Below, one piece after another: positions 13,201 through 29,241 of a stretch of 64,000 nt of DNA. Position 1 is the first letter of the stretch; the number at the start of each line of letters is the position of its first letter. A model generated the notes under the pieces. The model was not told the DNA's origin. It ran no database searches and saw only the letters and a program-made list of their open reading frames with translations. The stretch spans positions 58,332-122,331 of the forward strand of contig CALNVZ010000447.1 in assembly GCA_940671915.1 (NCBI GenBank). The letters run 5' to 3'. The DNA comes from Paracentrotus lividus. Lineage: Eukaryota > Echinodermata > Echinoidea > Camarodonta > Echinidae. A program made the translations under genes and the position numbers.

Positions 13201-16200
13201 ACGTATCTCGGCGACCCGTCATCCACAATTACGTTCATACCACGCGTATCACGTATATGAGCCATACCGAAAAAAGTGTACCTTATATTATAATATTTTA
13301 TAATCCGTGGGGGGCTGCATCCCGGTCCCCTCATTCATACTAATCTCCGTAGCATACATAGAATCGATGTCTTTTCTCTTCGTGATTTTCATTACAGTAA
13401 CAACTCCACACAACCTCCTTTACTCACTTTTCTACTTTCCTCATCCCTCCCCCTGCACTTCTGCCTTCTTCTCTCTTCTTCCTCTCTCTCCGCCTCATCC
13501 TATTTCTTACTGACAGCAAAAAAACAATAAAAACACACACTACTTAAACAGAGACGATCTTCTCAGAATCGAGAGATAACTCGCCCTGCATAGGCCGACG
13601 CCTTACTGGTATAAGGACAACTACTAGAATTACACGCTGGACTTCTCCGATCTTATTATTAAAGCAAAGTGAAAATCACGCTACCGACCACCAAGAGCAG
13701 ATGACCATAGACGTTCTGGCGACGCGAGAGCACCGCCACCTACGCGGATCTTTATAGCGCCCCACACTACCAAGCGTCCCAGCACTACGATGCGAACCCA
13801 GCCGTAAACAATAAAGCATAATCACAGGTCAACAACGACTGGAAGTCGAACAGGAGGACAAGGACAGAACAAAGAAGCAACCCGGATCCTCTATATTACT
13901 TCCAAGTTTACCCATTATTACGTATAATCGAGAGGCTCAGCGACACAATATATAAGAATAAAGGTTACTTAATGACGCCAGAGATTTGCAGATAGGTGAT
14001 GTCTGATGCTATGCGAGGTAGGTTCATCTTTGCGACTTGAGATGACTTCCGCTATAGTGACGCCACTCGAAACCGATCATCTGCCAACCGCTTCCATGAA
14101 AACATTTACTACCGACAATAAATCCACACACGCGTATAATGACCATTCAGATACAGTCTATTTAAATATTGCCCATCAACATAGTCTAAATAAGATCTGA
14201 GTTTCTCCTCATCACTCTGCATACTGCATAGTACCTGTAACTTTTCTGTGACGCCGTGGACTAACACTCTAGATCATATGGCGTATCAACGATACCTAAC
14301 CCACAATACGTCTATCTTTGTCAATACAAGCATACACACGAGAGCTAAGACAGACTCAATCTTATCGCCATTATACTCTTATTTCCGTCCATAGACATAA
14401 TTATAAAAAGTCATCCATGAACATCGTTCTATTTGAAGCTTTCGCGCTATACGTATACAATTACTATTACACTTACTTATTAATTGAATCTATAACATAC
14501 TAAGCAATCACAAAACATATGCATGTCTCGCTTTCTTGTATTCACTCTCACTTGTCGTGTTGACAATGAGCCAAACTGTATATACACTTATACCATTTTG
14601 ACTATTCAGATTGCGAATGTGTTCTTCGGAAACACAACTAACCTGCTTCAACAACGAATAGTCAAACATTCACGACTTATCACCGGCTACTATCTAGCAC
14701 TGAATATTATCTTTGCACCAGTGACCATAATGATACACTAGGTCAGAATATATTAACCTATTAATTGAGCAATCTACTATCCATATCGTTACGTCCGCCG
14801 TACACGAAGTATACACATTTAGTAAGAAATTCAATAACATACCCGACGTACTCATAGATAGTACATGAATTGAAGATGTATAACTCGGTATCTTCCTAAA
14901 TAATTATGCTATTCTACAGGCTATAACCATGTCCCGGTGAACTGCTTCTGCGAAAGCAACCCTTATAAAAAAAATCGACATATCACAAATAGTCCTACCT
15001 AAGATATTTGATATTACTTAGTAGTCTTAATATCTAATCTCGTGAGGCCCTTTCTCCATTATGCCAATATGAATTTCTCTATAACAAGATGGATAACACT
15101 CATAGATATACATACTGCGCTCTTAATGCTACTTAGACATTGACATGTGATTATTCTTCATAGATAACAGCTATTATTGTGCGACTCTCTATAATATTCT
15201 TGTTATACTGTCAATTTATTCGTTTGCTACTAGCATAAAATTGATAATAAATGACAATAATATAAAACAAAAATATACTACAACTTTAATCAACAACATA
15301 GAATAAAAGACTTGGTATGGTTGACTAATTGCGTACTCCCTCTACACGTTGCCTCGTTAGCAAAATCGTCTGCCCGCCGACCTAGAATGTGAAGAACATT
15401 TTCGTGATGTTCGAACTGTAAACACGACTCGAGACACTACTAGTTTATATTGAAATGGATCAAATGCCTCAACCACAATAACTTGTATGGCCTAGCTGCA
15501 AGCGCGCACTACAACCTAATATCATCCACCTGCACCCAGCATCCATAGTCTTATATATGAATCAATTTTATATATGATCTCGTGTATCTTCCGAGACTTT
15601 AATAGCGAGAGATATATTTAGCTCGTCTCTCCATAAAGTTCAGTCTACGAGGACAACGAATTTATACGATGAAAAAATCTTTTGTATCACAATCTTCCCA
15701 GAGGGTCCTGCGCCCTAACAGGCTTGGATCTTGTCTGTCACGTTAGCTTTCGACGGCAGAACGCACAAAGATTGAAAACCTTGAGCCAATCACATTGCAC
15801 TAAATATTAACTACTCGGCACACAAGTATTCTCTATTATATGATGTTGTTTATGCTATAGTCGTTTTGTCATTATGACACTTAATAATTGTGAAGATAGT
15901 ACATTCAAAGTTGCTAATGTTATGTTGTGATCTAAGAGCGTAAGCGCTTGTCTAGTCTATAATCGCTCGCAGGTTGTCTTAACCGGCCTAGTGCACGTGA
16001 GCTCCTATCAGGTTAAAATGCTTGTACTTCCACGATGGCCTGGAGCGGCGAGGTAGGCCTTGTCGAAGTACACATTTAGAATAAGGACGATGGAACGTAC
16101 TACTCCTGAATTGCAGGCCTACGAGAGATACTCAGGTACATATGTGTCTTAGTGCGCACTCTTGAACAAGGATTTATTCTTCAAATTGTATCGCTGCGCG

Positions 16201-19200
16201 TAGTCTTTTAGAGTACGTATCACTATCCTCGATCTAGCTATGTGAGTTTCGAGGATCCGATTCATGATGATATGATTTTATGTATTAGTTATAGTTATAT
16301 GCAATAGGGTAGAGAAGCCACATCATCTTCATATCTAGATTCACTGAGCAACCGAGCGATCACATATTATGCTCCAATAAAGTAATATGGTGTTATGTAA
16401 ACTCTTTGCAGGGGTATCACGGAGGCCCTGGGAGGCTTCGTCAGCGAATCGAGTTTGTACCAAAATAATCGTGTCAAAATGACCAAGTATGCCAATAATT
16501 ATGATTATATTTATAGTATCGTGGAGATCCGTGCAGCACTCCCTACCCACTCTCTCCTCTTTCTCAAACTCAAACACACTCCTCACTTCCCCAACCTTGT
16601 TTGATCCCTTCCTGACCCACACCTAACAAATACTACCTAATAGCAACTGCTCCGTGACAGAGCACGCTGATTGGAGTATTTATATAGCAAAATAAGTTCT
16701 TTGATGTAGTCTAATTCACCGCGACAATCCCTGCCTCACCGAGTTTCCTCGCGGCCCAGTTACTATCTAACAGAATAAGGCTCGCACATAATGAATATGT
16801 TGAGGTTAAGTCCACTAATAGATTATTTATCTCTATGAAGGCCCCCTTAGCGACATTTCCAAGAAGTCGACCGAGTATGTGTGGTCGAGACGAGTTTTAC
16901 AATTGCCGCTCTAATACTCAGGCTCCATCATATTTGTCATCATGAACCTACCGGTAGCTCACCAAGTTCTGTTTGAACCATGAAATGTAAACGACTTTAT
17001 GTATATTTCTTTATCAAATAGGCTGAGTCCTACTTGAAGCAAACATGAACTCTCTAACCTGATAATGTAATTATACAAAAACACCTAACACACTCCGTAT
17101 AACGACTACATCAGCTACCACATATTTGTCCAGATAAGAAAACACAATGGGTTATGATTATATAATAAACATGAAATTTCAATGCTTGAATCATGCTTAC
17201 CATTATATGTTTCTTATCCTCATATAATAACATAGACGCGATGGTTGACCTGATTCCAGTGAAGTTTGACTAGTCTGTAGCGTCGCGACGAACGTGGTCA
17301 ACGGGCCAGCTCAGTACAGCGGGAGTCTAACAAGCATTTCCTAACAATGACAATAAAGCATGTTGGAGAGCGGATTAAATTGCGACATGTTCTCTACAGT
17401 GTTAAATTATTTGCCCATGTGAGGTGTGTGACCAATTGAGTTTGGAACGAGATTGTTTTCTGTTCTTTTCAGGCATCGTTAGACTTAGGGTAGGTGCAGT
17501 CGTTGAACTACGTTATCAATAAATCAGTCGAGTCCTGCCCTCAGCGTACATAGTTGTCTATACATATATTTGAAATAACACGCCGTTGGCTCTTCCTACC
17601 ATATTCCTGTCCAGAAGAATACACACTGCGTGAATGGTATAGTGAAATATTACTTATCCTACTCAAAATACACGCATTTTTCGTGCCATGTGTAGAAGTG
17701 TTCACACGAACCGATTAAATCTCTAATGTACTCAAATCACGCTATAGAGAGCCTTCGGTAAGAAATGCTGCATCGCTCAATGTGAGCTTTCCTCAGAGTG
17801 ATGTCAGACGTATTTCTCTAGGATAGGGAGCCCCTCGTTAACAATTTTGCCCCCGTTACAATTGGTTCCCCGGTCTCCCTAGTGTCTTGGAGCAAACTTA
17901 TGAGGTAATCATTTTATCAGCTTGAAGAGAGTGACGAATTGCTGTTCTACCTTCTGAAGTAAGTTATGGCACTTAAGGAGTAGCCTGAAGTCATCGCGAG
18001 ACGTTTACCTGTGACTTCGAACACTCAGAGACTATCCCCGATTAATTATTGTCTTCTCATAAAGAGTGATCATCTAGGAGACACATATGAGATTTGTCCC
18101 CGACTAGTTCAAAACGTATCAAACCCGCCCCAACACCTAGTACCTCTAATAATCCGTCTTGATGATACCAAAGTACCTTGAGATCCACACATCTAGAGGT
18201 GGCTTATTCATCACTTCGCGGGCGAGCGATTCCGATGCAGTCTCGGATACTCTCAGGACTCTCGCACTTTTTTTCTACTCTCTCGGGGAATTATCCGGAG
18301 AACGCTTTTGCTTGCGAGCTCTCTCAAAGAATTCTCTCATGTGATGAATATATAAACTAATTCAGTCGATTGAAAACCCTCTTGTGGGATGTACGAATAC
18401 ATACATACATCAGACATATCAACTATAAGACCTAAAGCGATCTAATCATAAGTTATAAATTACAAAATAGGCTGCTGATCTATCGTCACTAACAATAGGT
18501 TATCGTCGAGAAGAATGAAGAAGTACATATGTAAAATTCAAGTAGAACAGAAGACAGTTATAAGACCTCAGACTAAGATATACATAATTAATTAAAAGAA
18601 CACGTCTGCACCAATACACACATTTTGAACTTTAGGCAAAGTTCCGAGCATGCTTACATTCATAGATTATATAGGAATAATTGTCTGATTTTACACAATT
18701 AGTATACATTTGTGCCTCTCTCAAAATATAACGCGATCATAGGGACGGTTATAAATGCTTATATGACGCAGTTATCGAGTGGCACAAACATTTAACCAGA
18801 TATAACGACTCAAAACCTGGTCTTTCTCTTTTCCATCCATACCGTTGCTGATGTGATAACCTCTCCACGAACGTCCCAATTCCTACGAGCGCACTAACGT
18901 GACGGCGCAAGGCCACACTCGTCCGCTATGGAGCGCATCACCAACCTCGCACAGAAAGAGCCAGCCTCTTACGTAGACCCAACGCTCTCCCTAACACATA
19001 GACTTCTCTACAATAGTCGAACGTCAATCGGAGATAAACCAGTCTCAATTAGCTCCAATAATCTAGTCTCCTAATCATCCGATGCATATCCCCGTTCATA
19101 ACGAGACATTGCAAACAATAGTTTCATGGTTTCGCGTTCAGTTGTCCTCTGTTGGTAAGTATAATGTTGGCCAAACTTACAGCGTTTAAGTCAGTGTTCG

Positions 19201-22200
19201 GAACGCTGATTTTGCGATGACTATACATCGTACATTCAACTCGGAGAATCGTTGGTATGAATTTATAATGTACCTCATTTTTAAGCAAATTTGAAACAAT
19301 GCTCAATTTACGTATGAAATAAGATCAAATTAGTGCTTCCTCCCTGACTAATACTCAGCAAAGCACCATATCCAAATTCTAAACCTTCATATACCCATAG
19401 GTTTAGAATTCTTACACAAATAGTTCGATACAGATCTAGAGATCTCTCGAGGCGGTGCCTCCTTCTCGCGCAGCTACTTGTGTCCGATACATGTAGACGA
19501 CTTCATGAGAAGCGTGCCATAACCATGTTTCATCGACTCATATTCTCGATCTCTGCGCCTTATGAAGCTCGGCTCGTTATTTTATGGCATGCTCGACGGC
19601 CACTCTCAGACTCCAACGTATAAGTAGTTCGTCCACTAAATTTCTAGTTTAATTCTTAACGTGTTTTTGCCTAGAGCTATATTTGATCTACCAGCTATAT
19701 TTGCAAGACCGAAGCAAATTTTAGAATGACGTATAAAATAATAATCAAATTGGATGTTCTGATTTCAATAGATATGACCCAAAGAGGGTGTCTCAGGCGA
19801 TTAGCGCAATGAGGCTGACTAGAACGACTTTTTAACCAAGTTTCAGTAAAGCCACAAGCCTAGAAAAAGTGCCAATAAAGCTCAAGTTTATGTTTTATGG
19901 CTCTTGATTAAAAACCAAAACAATACCAAACATATTATAGCTATGCTGTGTACTCATTAACATGAAATTGAGCAGTGGGATTTATCCAGGGGAACACAAA
20001 AATTGTTAGTAGATTATACAAGATACAATTTGATGAGGCGAGTACAAACTTTGGTCCATTGACATGTATGTCACCGCTAGTGTCAGAACCAAATATGACC
20101 ACCCGTGCGGCAAACATACTCCATTAGAGCATGTTTCAATAGGAACACCCTAGACAAATTGGACGTGTGTTCGATGGGGCCTGAGTGGCGTCATGAGTCC
20201 GACGTGTTAGGACTGGTTAGGAGTTAATTTTTTATATAAGCTAAGATGGCCATGCGTAACATTGTTCTTCTGTCTCTTTCACCAATACATCTTTATTGTT
20301 TCACCACACTCGTTGAAAATTATGAGTGATCACATACGTCCTTACTTGAATAACCCCTAAATTCTCCAGACTCGAGAAATCTCCAGTCATAACATCACCA
20401 ATTCCACAGAAACATCACTTAATTGCAAACACGAGCAAGTGTAGTTTTCAGAGATATAAATATAATAGTCAACAGGAGAAGTTGATACATCTTGGTCAAG
20501 AGTTATAATTTTCTAAGGGAAAGAACAGCTGACCTTCTAGGATAATGAAATGATTGTATTAATTTACCACTGTGCCGAATCGAGTTGAAACTATGTATTT
20601 TAATTGTAACAATTTTGAATGTTTTCAACCTGCTCTGATATTGAGTAGTATCCTAATTGGTCGGAGCGAGTTGCATTTCTTGGTTACTTGTCCTGCTATA
20701 TAGTAAATGCGAAATGAGGTGACTACATACCATACATGTGAAGTGGAAACCGTACCCTGTGCGCTTTTGCTTTTGGTTTTGCTGGCCATCCCTACTTATG
20801 ACTAAGTGGATACATCCCATCGGTTCCGCTTGATGACGCCTATATACTGCAACAAAATTGAAAATTAAGGAATTTGTGGAAAGAACACAATGTTAATTAA
20901 TGCATATTGAAATATATAACTTTCAATCTCGTCCACATAACACCTACCACGGACGTGTTTTTTAAATTTTTTAAGAAACTATTTTTATATTGTGTTGCTC
21001 TAGGTGGCAAAAATTCTGGACACCATGTGATACATCGTTACAAGAATGTGCACGTTTTTAAGTTGATGATTGGGATTCATTTTATAATGAACCTTGCTTT
21101 ATAAAAATATCTACATAGAAACTTAGAATAAGATTCTCATCCGAAGCCGATATGATTTCCAATTGTAGAGCCGCTCAACTTTACCATGATGTTACCGTTT
21201 GTGTTTAACTATCAGATATAAAGTTAGCCAACTTATTCGTTTGTTATTACAGTACTAAATAATGTAAGCGTATATATGAATCTATTAATTAATTGAACTT
21301 TACACTCTCAAACATATTAAACGATTTCAGATTTATATCTTCATTTGTTCATAAATTGTCTCCCGGCAACGGATGTAATATATTCAAACAAAGAAGATCC
21401 CTCTACTAACCACTGGATCACGTCATGTTGTGCAAACCCTTACTCCTTAGATATGCCCAGCTTTAGGTTTAGTTCAATTTTTAGTTTGGCTAAATGTAAA
21501 ACTTTCTACAGTACTCAAACGCCCTCCTAAACTCTCACACCACATCCTCCTCCACCGCATTTCTCCTCATCCGCTCCTTTCTCTTTAGATTGAGCAATTT
21601 CCCTTCATCATTATCCATATTCGATGTAATAACTATTAGATTCTTTAACTCGTATTGTGCTAGAGTGTTTTGAGTTGTGATTCTCTATTTTAGTAATACT
21701 TTGTAGATCTACAATTTTCTATGTTCCACCCTTGTATATGTGCGTAATATCCAATATTTATTGTGTCTATCTAACATCTCGCTCTTTGTTCTATAATTGT
21801 GTACAGACCCAGATACCCCTGTGAACGATGACCAGTAGGCGTACTATAGACCTAGAAGTCCCAATATGGCGCTAGCAATAATACATGCGGAATCAACCTG
21901 AGACATAATTTCATTGTCGTGGCCGCATACGACACGCGTGATCCGTGTTTGACCGGTTGTGAGTGCACCAGTGAGTAATTGTATGAGTTCATATGAACTG
22001 AGCTTCAACGCAAAAACATATCGCTGTTTGAGTAGTTAGTAGCATACTGATGCCGATAATTACCTAATGAAATATTCCTGTAAAATCAACAACTGTATCT
22101 TACATAACGATTAGCAATACCATCCTATTAGATATTGAAACCCTGATGATAGATAAATTGATTATTATCACAGATTAATTGATGTGTGGAAAATGATGAT

Positions 22201-25200
22201 AAGTTTATAGATTCAGGAGCGACGACTAAACACATCGGAGAGTATCTCATTAGTATAATTTAGCTATGAGCCTTTATATTTTCGACTATTGGATTCTATC
22301 TAGGCATTAGCGTCGTTACGAGGATTCAACTTTTTTGTTTATAGAAGAAGAGGTGCACAGTGTGGCTAGTGATCTGCGTGCTGACCGTGACTCCAACTAG
22401 GCTAAAACTTCAGTTAGCTCAGAGGTGAAGATCACAGCCATCCAATACTATGGGGGTCGGCAATATCTGTTGACTCAGATGGACTAGCTAATTCGCGGAA
22501 TGAAGTGGCAGTCAATCTCTTTGCTACGATTTAATTTGGTGTGCAAGCTATACACTCACAGATATTATCTATTATTCAATTTTTCCAAAAACGATCATGC
22601 CTAGCCTATTAACTTGACTCGCTACAATATATAGAAAAGATGACTATTTACTATAGATAACTCAAAAGACACATCATATACACACAATCACAAATCACAA
22701 TTGTGAAAATATAATAGTCAAAATAGTACTCTTCACAATGAAGGGTTCTTTTTATAATATTCTAAGGATACGATGATCTTCACCATATTAATGAAAATTT
22801 TATACGAACACCTTTATCGCAATAATCCAGAGACAAATAGGCCGTAGTCTCTGACTATCGTAGTGCTTTAAAACGCTAATACATTAAATACATGTGCCCA
22901 TATTACCTATAGAACCACATGCAATGTTCAATATGGGGCCTTTATATGACGTAGGTGACGAGCTCAGACACCTGGAAATCCATTGAAGCAGACAGACGAG
23001 GCCCCGATGTGAATGATTTGATCTCGTTGCTTTAACTTCAGCAATAAAAAAGTCTAGTACCGCCTAACAGTCATTTGTTCATTATGATTCCACGTACTAA
23101 ACAGAAGGATTATGAACCAGTAGTGCTCTTTATTTAATTTTTATGCAAAATTAAGGTAAAAATGACGCTTTTTGAGAGCTAGGGCCCAGCTATTAACCTG
23201 CATGTACCTACATCCAGTTCAGCCTTGAAAGGGCCAACCCTGTATAAGTAAGACTTGGAGATACAATAATAGCCAGAAACTATAATAAATAATTACGTTT
23301 TTGTATTTGATAACGTTACTAGTAATAAATCTAGACATTTGTAGTGATGTTTACTACACAAGCCACTTGAGCAATATGATCGATAATCTGTTAACAATTA
23401 TTTTATTCTCTCCTAATAACAATGTATGAAAAATCCACCGCGTGTTGAATTTCTGGTAAGTATTGTCAACCCAGATAGCGTTATTGATTACATTCCTGTC
23501 TGTCAATTTATCATTTTTTTGCAACATTCCGCTGACATAAAGTCCAGATCTGTTAAATGCGCAAACTATACTTTTGATTTATCAATTTTTAACTTATTAT
23601 TTATGCTACTCTGCTACTGTTCTTTTGGTTTTCTCATGTATGAAATCTCAGACAGTTTAGATTATATAACAGCATGATCTGATCTCTTTATATCGCTCTA
23701 TTAAATTACTATTCAAATAATAGCAAGTGAACTCATTCTCCAATTATAACCTAGTCAAAGGGCAGACCGCCTATCTTGAATTCTAAGCCACTGAGAATCT
23801 TAATTACTCATCAAGTCTCGCCCAGTGTGCATAACAAGACCGTCACGTGGCACAGCGCCTACAAAATAGCGCGCTATTATGAACATTATTACTCAAGAAG
23901 CTATCAGATGTCCCCAAGCTATAGATGGTGCGTCAATTAGTTAGCCCGTACTTGCGGCTCTCACTACATCACCTACCACATATTTTGAAAAAAAACAAGT
24001 ATTGATCCATATTGTTCATTCTGCACCAATATGTGATGAGGGTCTAGTCGGTTGGGGTCTATTTCGTAATGCGCTTATATCAAACTCGCCCTCCCTATCT
24101 AACCATACTCGACTAATCTGTATTGAATAAAGCGCTTTCGTCAGTTCTATTTCTTAGCTCTACTCGAGTCTGACAATGGTGGAATCCTTATACCGCCCTA
24201 GTGAAAACAAAGGTCAGTTAAAAAATAGAAGGGTCAAGCAGCGGTATTTTCATCGCTCGCAGTGTCATATATCCGCGGGTTTTTTAATTATTCATTACCG
24301 ATATTCGATGAGCTCGAGGTAAATGATCACAGACAGAATACAAGAGCATTCTCTCATCGAGAGACAGTCAACAGTTATGCTTCAATTTTCTAGAAGCGAA
24401 ACTGGCACTGAAGCGTTATATAGGTTCCGTAATATGAACCCGTCATAGATTCTAGTCATAAATGATTGCAGACTGCTGATGAGTCTCTCAGAGCGCAATA
24501 GTTCACAACACTCTGATAGTACACTAACATCGTCGAATGTTATCTCATTGTTGAAACTATTCTCTCAAAGTATGAGTGACTATCGGCAAACAGAATACTT
24601 TGGATCATGCAGGAAATATGTGCAAACAGAAGCTCAAATTATCAGGTTTGCTTATAGGCCTGTCGGTTGGTCTAGTGTTGTATTTCGCACTCCACTAGGA
24701 ATTGAAAACGCGAAAGAAATAATTAACAGTTTGCGTCACTATGTGTATAGCATTATTGTCTCATAACCGCCTTCTGAATTAAATTACCATTAGGAACTAG
24801 GCTGAAATGAAACGACAGGGAAAATGAGTGGAGAACGGTTAGCCATTAGGCGCGCAGACACACTAGGCGCTGCTGCACTAGCTCGACGCTTATTCAAATA
24901 GCGCGAGCGTGGTTCATTTGTAGGCGCTGTCGTCACTACGCTCGAGCCTCTATCTTCAAATAGCCGACGCCTTCATTTGTGACTCTTGATGAATTAGCTC
25001 GATCAAGCAGCAGACCTCCGACTTTTCGGCGGGCGTCGAAATAGCCGCACGATTGAAGAGTAACAATATCAAAACACTCGGTGCATCTTAGGTTTTTTGT
25101 AAACAAAACTCGAGCTGTTTTGCAGGTTTCAGGCACGAATAGCGCGCTATATTTGCGCCGGCTGCTTGCCACTAGCTCGAGCTACATTTCAAAATCGTGC

Positions 25201-28200
25201 ACCTAGTGCCCCGACATTGTAGGAATAGCTACCGGTCAGTTACCGATGCGCGCATACACATCGCGGCTTGTTTGTTCCAAGCGTCGGTTGGTCGTTTAAA
25301 GCGATCAATTTTAAAATAAGCCTTAGCTTAGTCGCAAGACCGGGTTTCTTTTTCAACGGCTATTTTTAGCACACTTGTTCCAGCTTACAAAATTTTCAAC
25401 TCATTTCTTAAAGTTCGTCTTTTGCGCTAATACCTTCAATTGGAATATAGAGGCATTATTACAATAGAAGAACGCATTTTCTTGGCTAGTTGGAATCTAT
25501 CACAATCTTGGATGTTCCATTTCAAAGATATGGACCCAAAAGCTGTTCTCAGAATTCACCAATGACTGTCAGCAACACCTTCTAATCAAATTTCAGACTT
25601 CACAAGCCCAGCGCAACAGTCTGCTGATCCCGCAGCCAGACACAGTGTACCACCCATCTACGCTCGCCCGCAAGCGTTGATCCGCGTCCTTCTACATTTA
25701 CACACCATCGCGTCACACCATACAGCATCACACGATCTGACTTCTCCAGCATCTTCGCGCCCACCATCCACAAACTCCCTAGTGACGAAGACTTCTCGAT
25801 CGCTCATCTCCTCTTCAGCCGCGTACAATAATCGCATATTCTCTGTTCATACCACGCATTGAAATCTGGAGCGCACACATCCACATCTCACTGCCATATC
25901 CCCTAATCGTACCGCGCTCAACCTCTCATGACTATGCATACATAATAACTAAAAGCAAGTTTATGGACAGTACATAACCACTGGCCCATGTTTGTACAGG
26001 TTAATCGTCCAACCGATATGCTGATATCACTAATACGATACGATAGCACGTTCGGAAATAATATAGCTCATACCGCTACACCCCGGCCTAGAGTGCATCG
26101 CTCCTAATAAGCGGAAACACCATATCAGCAACCAAACTCAGGCGATCTACGCCAGAACAACTATTTTCCATGGCACATCGGCTCAGCTACTACCAACGAT
26201 CCACAGCTCTGTGAGATCGCTCCTCCACAGAAGATACACATCTCGCTGCGCCTCAGCTGAAGGTGACACCTCTGGATGATGCATCATCCCGCATCGAGCC
26301 AGTCGGATCCCAACATACATCAGACAACTAATGAGCGTACGTCAGAATATCCAGTACTGTCTAGCACTTTATTCGATGACAAATTGAGCTCAGTGGCTAG
26401 TAAACGTCTGTTCCTATAGCTCGCTTTACTCACCGCTCCACTACCCCACATACCCGCATTTCTTGGTCATACAAAAGATTCAGCGTTTCCTTTCCCTTAT
26501 ACGTATCAACCTTTCTCCTTATCCTGCACACTCGTGAATTTCTTAATTCTGCAACATAATACTACCCAGTCTCATCACATGCCTGATAACATCACAATCC
26601 TCAATCAGCATTCTCATGAACCAGCCAGTACAACAGCGAACCTTAATCCATCTATTAATATCTAGACAGCATACAGCTCACACGCACATCTTCTATCTCT
26701 TAGACAGCATCGACCAGACTCAATCAACCTGATCGCTCTTCCTGCTCACAACCACCAGCGGTTACAACGTAACAAAGCACTCGAATCACCTCGCCACTCG
26801 AACCTGGTTACATAGATATGGTATTACTAGCGAAAGAAACACCGTGAATAACCCAATCTGCGTACCGATAAACTTCGCTCTGCACAGATCCTGACTAGCA
26901 AACGCCAGTATTATGATGCATACTATTAGTCCCACTGGCCACACAGTACGTAACAATTCGAAAGCTTGCATTATCTACTACTCTACTTCGAATCAATCCT
27001 AATGCAGTCTTACCCACTCGTACCCTGATAGCCGCGATACTCACTGATATCGTCAATCTATCGACCGAAGTAGGCCACACCGCGTCTATGGTCTTATTGT
27101 CTGTTCTCATTCGTCACAAGACAGAATCGACCTACTTCCGCCAGCCTGCAACCTGCACCCCAGCCGCGGCGTCGTTAGCATATAACTCCCAACTACACTG
27201 AAGTTACCCGAATACACTCTCACTCAATGTACGCTGGCAGTGCGAATACTTTTTGCTCCGTATTGCATTCCTCACTCCACCGATCCTCAATCCCTCCACC
27301 CATTTTATACCAATTCTATTACACATCACCTCTCGCGCACACGGGCACCCCTCCACATTTCACGCAATCCTCTCATAGCGCGCACGACTTCTGATTATTC
27401 TTAATCATACGCCTTCATAATGAAGTAAAAAGACTATAGCATATCATCCTAGCGTCCGCAGCCATCCACACGGCGCTCTTCGCTTCAACCCACTGTCCGC
27501 CTAAACCATACCGAGTGATGCTCATATCACACACTCTACTTTATTCTTATGCTCATAAGTGATCTACACAGCAGTCCTACATCTCGGGTGAGAAGAGCCC
27601 AAACGTCAGCGAAATCTCAGCTTACGGCGGGATATATGGGAATCTTCGAGACCACTCCCACATCGATAACTACTGCGCTCTGCATGACACCACGTTGATG
27701 CACATAACGCAACTATCCTCCTAGCCGCATAATCATCACGCCGTCTAGGATCTCCTCACATACTCGAGCTGCCTCTCAGGACGCATCAACCCATATAAGA
27801 TGCAGCGCTGCATGAACGTCACATATATCCGCCCAGGTACTCTGACAACGCAGAAGTACGCATCCTGCAGATCTAGTTATCATAATAAATCCTGTCAGGA
27901 GCACATCCGCAGCGCTCAAGTTTCCCCCGCATTCTATATTCTTTTTATTTTTTTTTAAGGTTACTTACAACCCCGTCTGGACTCATGTCACGCCAATCAC
28001 AGCGGCAATCTAACTGCTACACCAGCACAACTGACACTTACGTCTTCCTATACACGTTATACGGTCCCGCTTCGCGTCCAACAACGTTCATTTTCTTCTC
28101 TGCCGCGCGCTCACACCTACGCTCATCACCCTGGATATACACATGCCTTTCCCGTCCATAAGATCTACGAAAGAGTCCGTAAGCACACCACACCTGCACC

Positions 28201-28560
28201 TACTGAAACACTACCTCATTCCACGATACTACTTGTGATCGCACGCATACGCGAAGCGCATCTATCGTCTACTATCACTCTATGTCGAGTGTACAGCGTA
28301 AACGGCACAACGCGCATCAGATGCTTTAACACCAACCAGCGTCATCCCGCGCATCACATGGCGCAGTCGCTAACAGGAACGGTAACTATCGCAATACAAA
28401 TCCACCCTACACCCCAACTTCGATCACACTCCTCTAACAATCTCAGCCAGTCACAAGCAGACCAAGCTTCTAAACCGCTTCGTCTGTCAAGCTTGATGGC
28501 TAGTCCATCGAACGTGACCGACAGGTCAAAAAAAATGTAGGGGGTTAGGACAGTTCACCA
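10250..28560. other. about 18 kb of unrecognisable, noise-like sequence
   Basis: I find no exon with plausible splice sites, no TIR pair, no SINE or satellite unit and no open frame longer than about 100 codons. Long homopolymers, common elsewhere, are nearly absent, and the texture is shuffled with biased local composition: GT-rich at 10030-10190, CA-rich at 12390-12500, and C-rich with little G at 25860-28500. A block at 24830-25260 has many GCGC and TTCATTTGTAG-like pieces, perhaps a corrupted satellite. The flanks are both copies of the same foldback element in opposite orientation. The simplest reading is low-quality consensus across a hairpin read or an unresolved gap. Real but unfamiliar DNA is possible. 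Confidence 0.6.
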
Positions 28561-29241
28561 TTAGATGACTGACTATGCTTTGATTCCAAATAGTTGCGAA
28601 TGGTCGTTTCAACTGTCACCTTCTCTATTTATTCTTGTTTCCGAGCATAATCAAGTTCGCATACTTCTGAAACAAAGGTTGTTTCGGCTTGACAATCTGA
28701 AAGAGCTACCGAGACATAACACTCTATTCATGACAAGTATGCAATTCACGAGTATGGGGAACCGGGGACAAATGTAACACGGGGGCAATTGTAACAGAGG
28801 GCTCCCATTACTTAGCAGAAACACGCCTATAAACTTAAAATTGTAGAGAACCTATGCGCATTTAATCGCTCCACATGCTGTATGAGTGTATAGCAGATTA
28901 AACGGTTCGTGGAACTTCTACAGCGGAAAAAACCGTTTTTTTTGAGCATTAAAAGTAATATCTTCACACAACCCATTGTTTTCTCTGGACAAAATATGTG
29001 ATAGCTACGGGTGTCTTTGTAATTAGAAATTATGTTCTTTAGCCATTTTGCTAAAGTTTCAAGACGGATACCGAAGCTAAGATAGAAAAAAATCTCTCCA
29101 AATATGGTCACCTCTGCAGGGGCCAATTGTAACAAGCTGTTACATTGCCCCTGTTTTCTGTTAAAGTTAACACTCACTTAGGAAATCGTTTTAAAGCAGA
29201 TTTCCGCTGAATCAACACCAAGCTTATTCCAATAAACCAAT

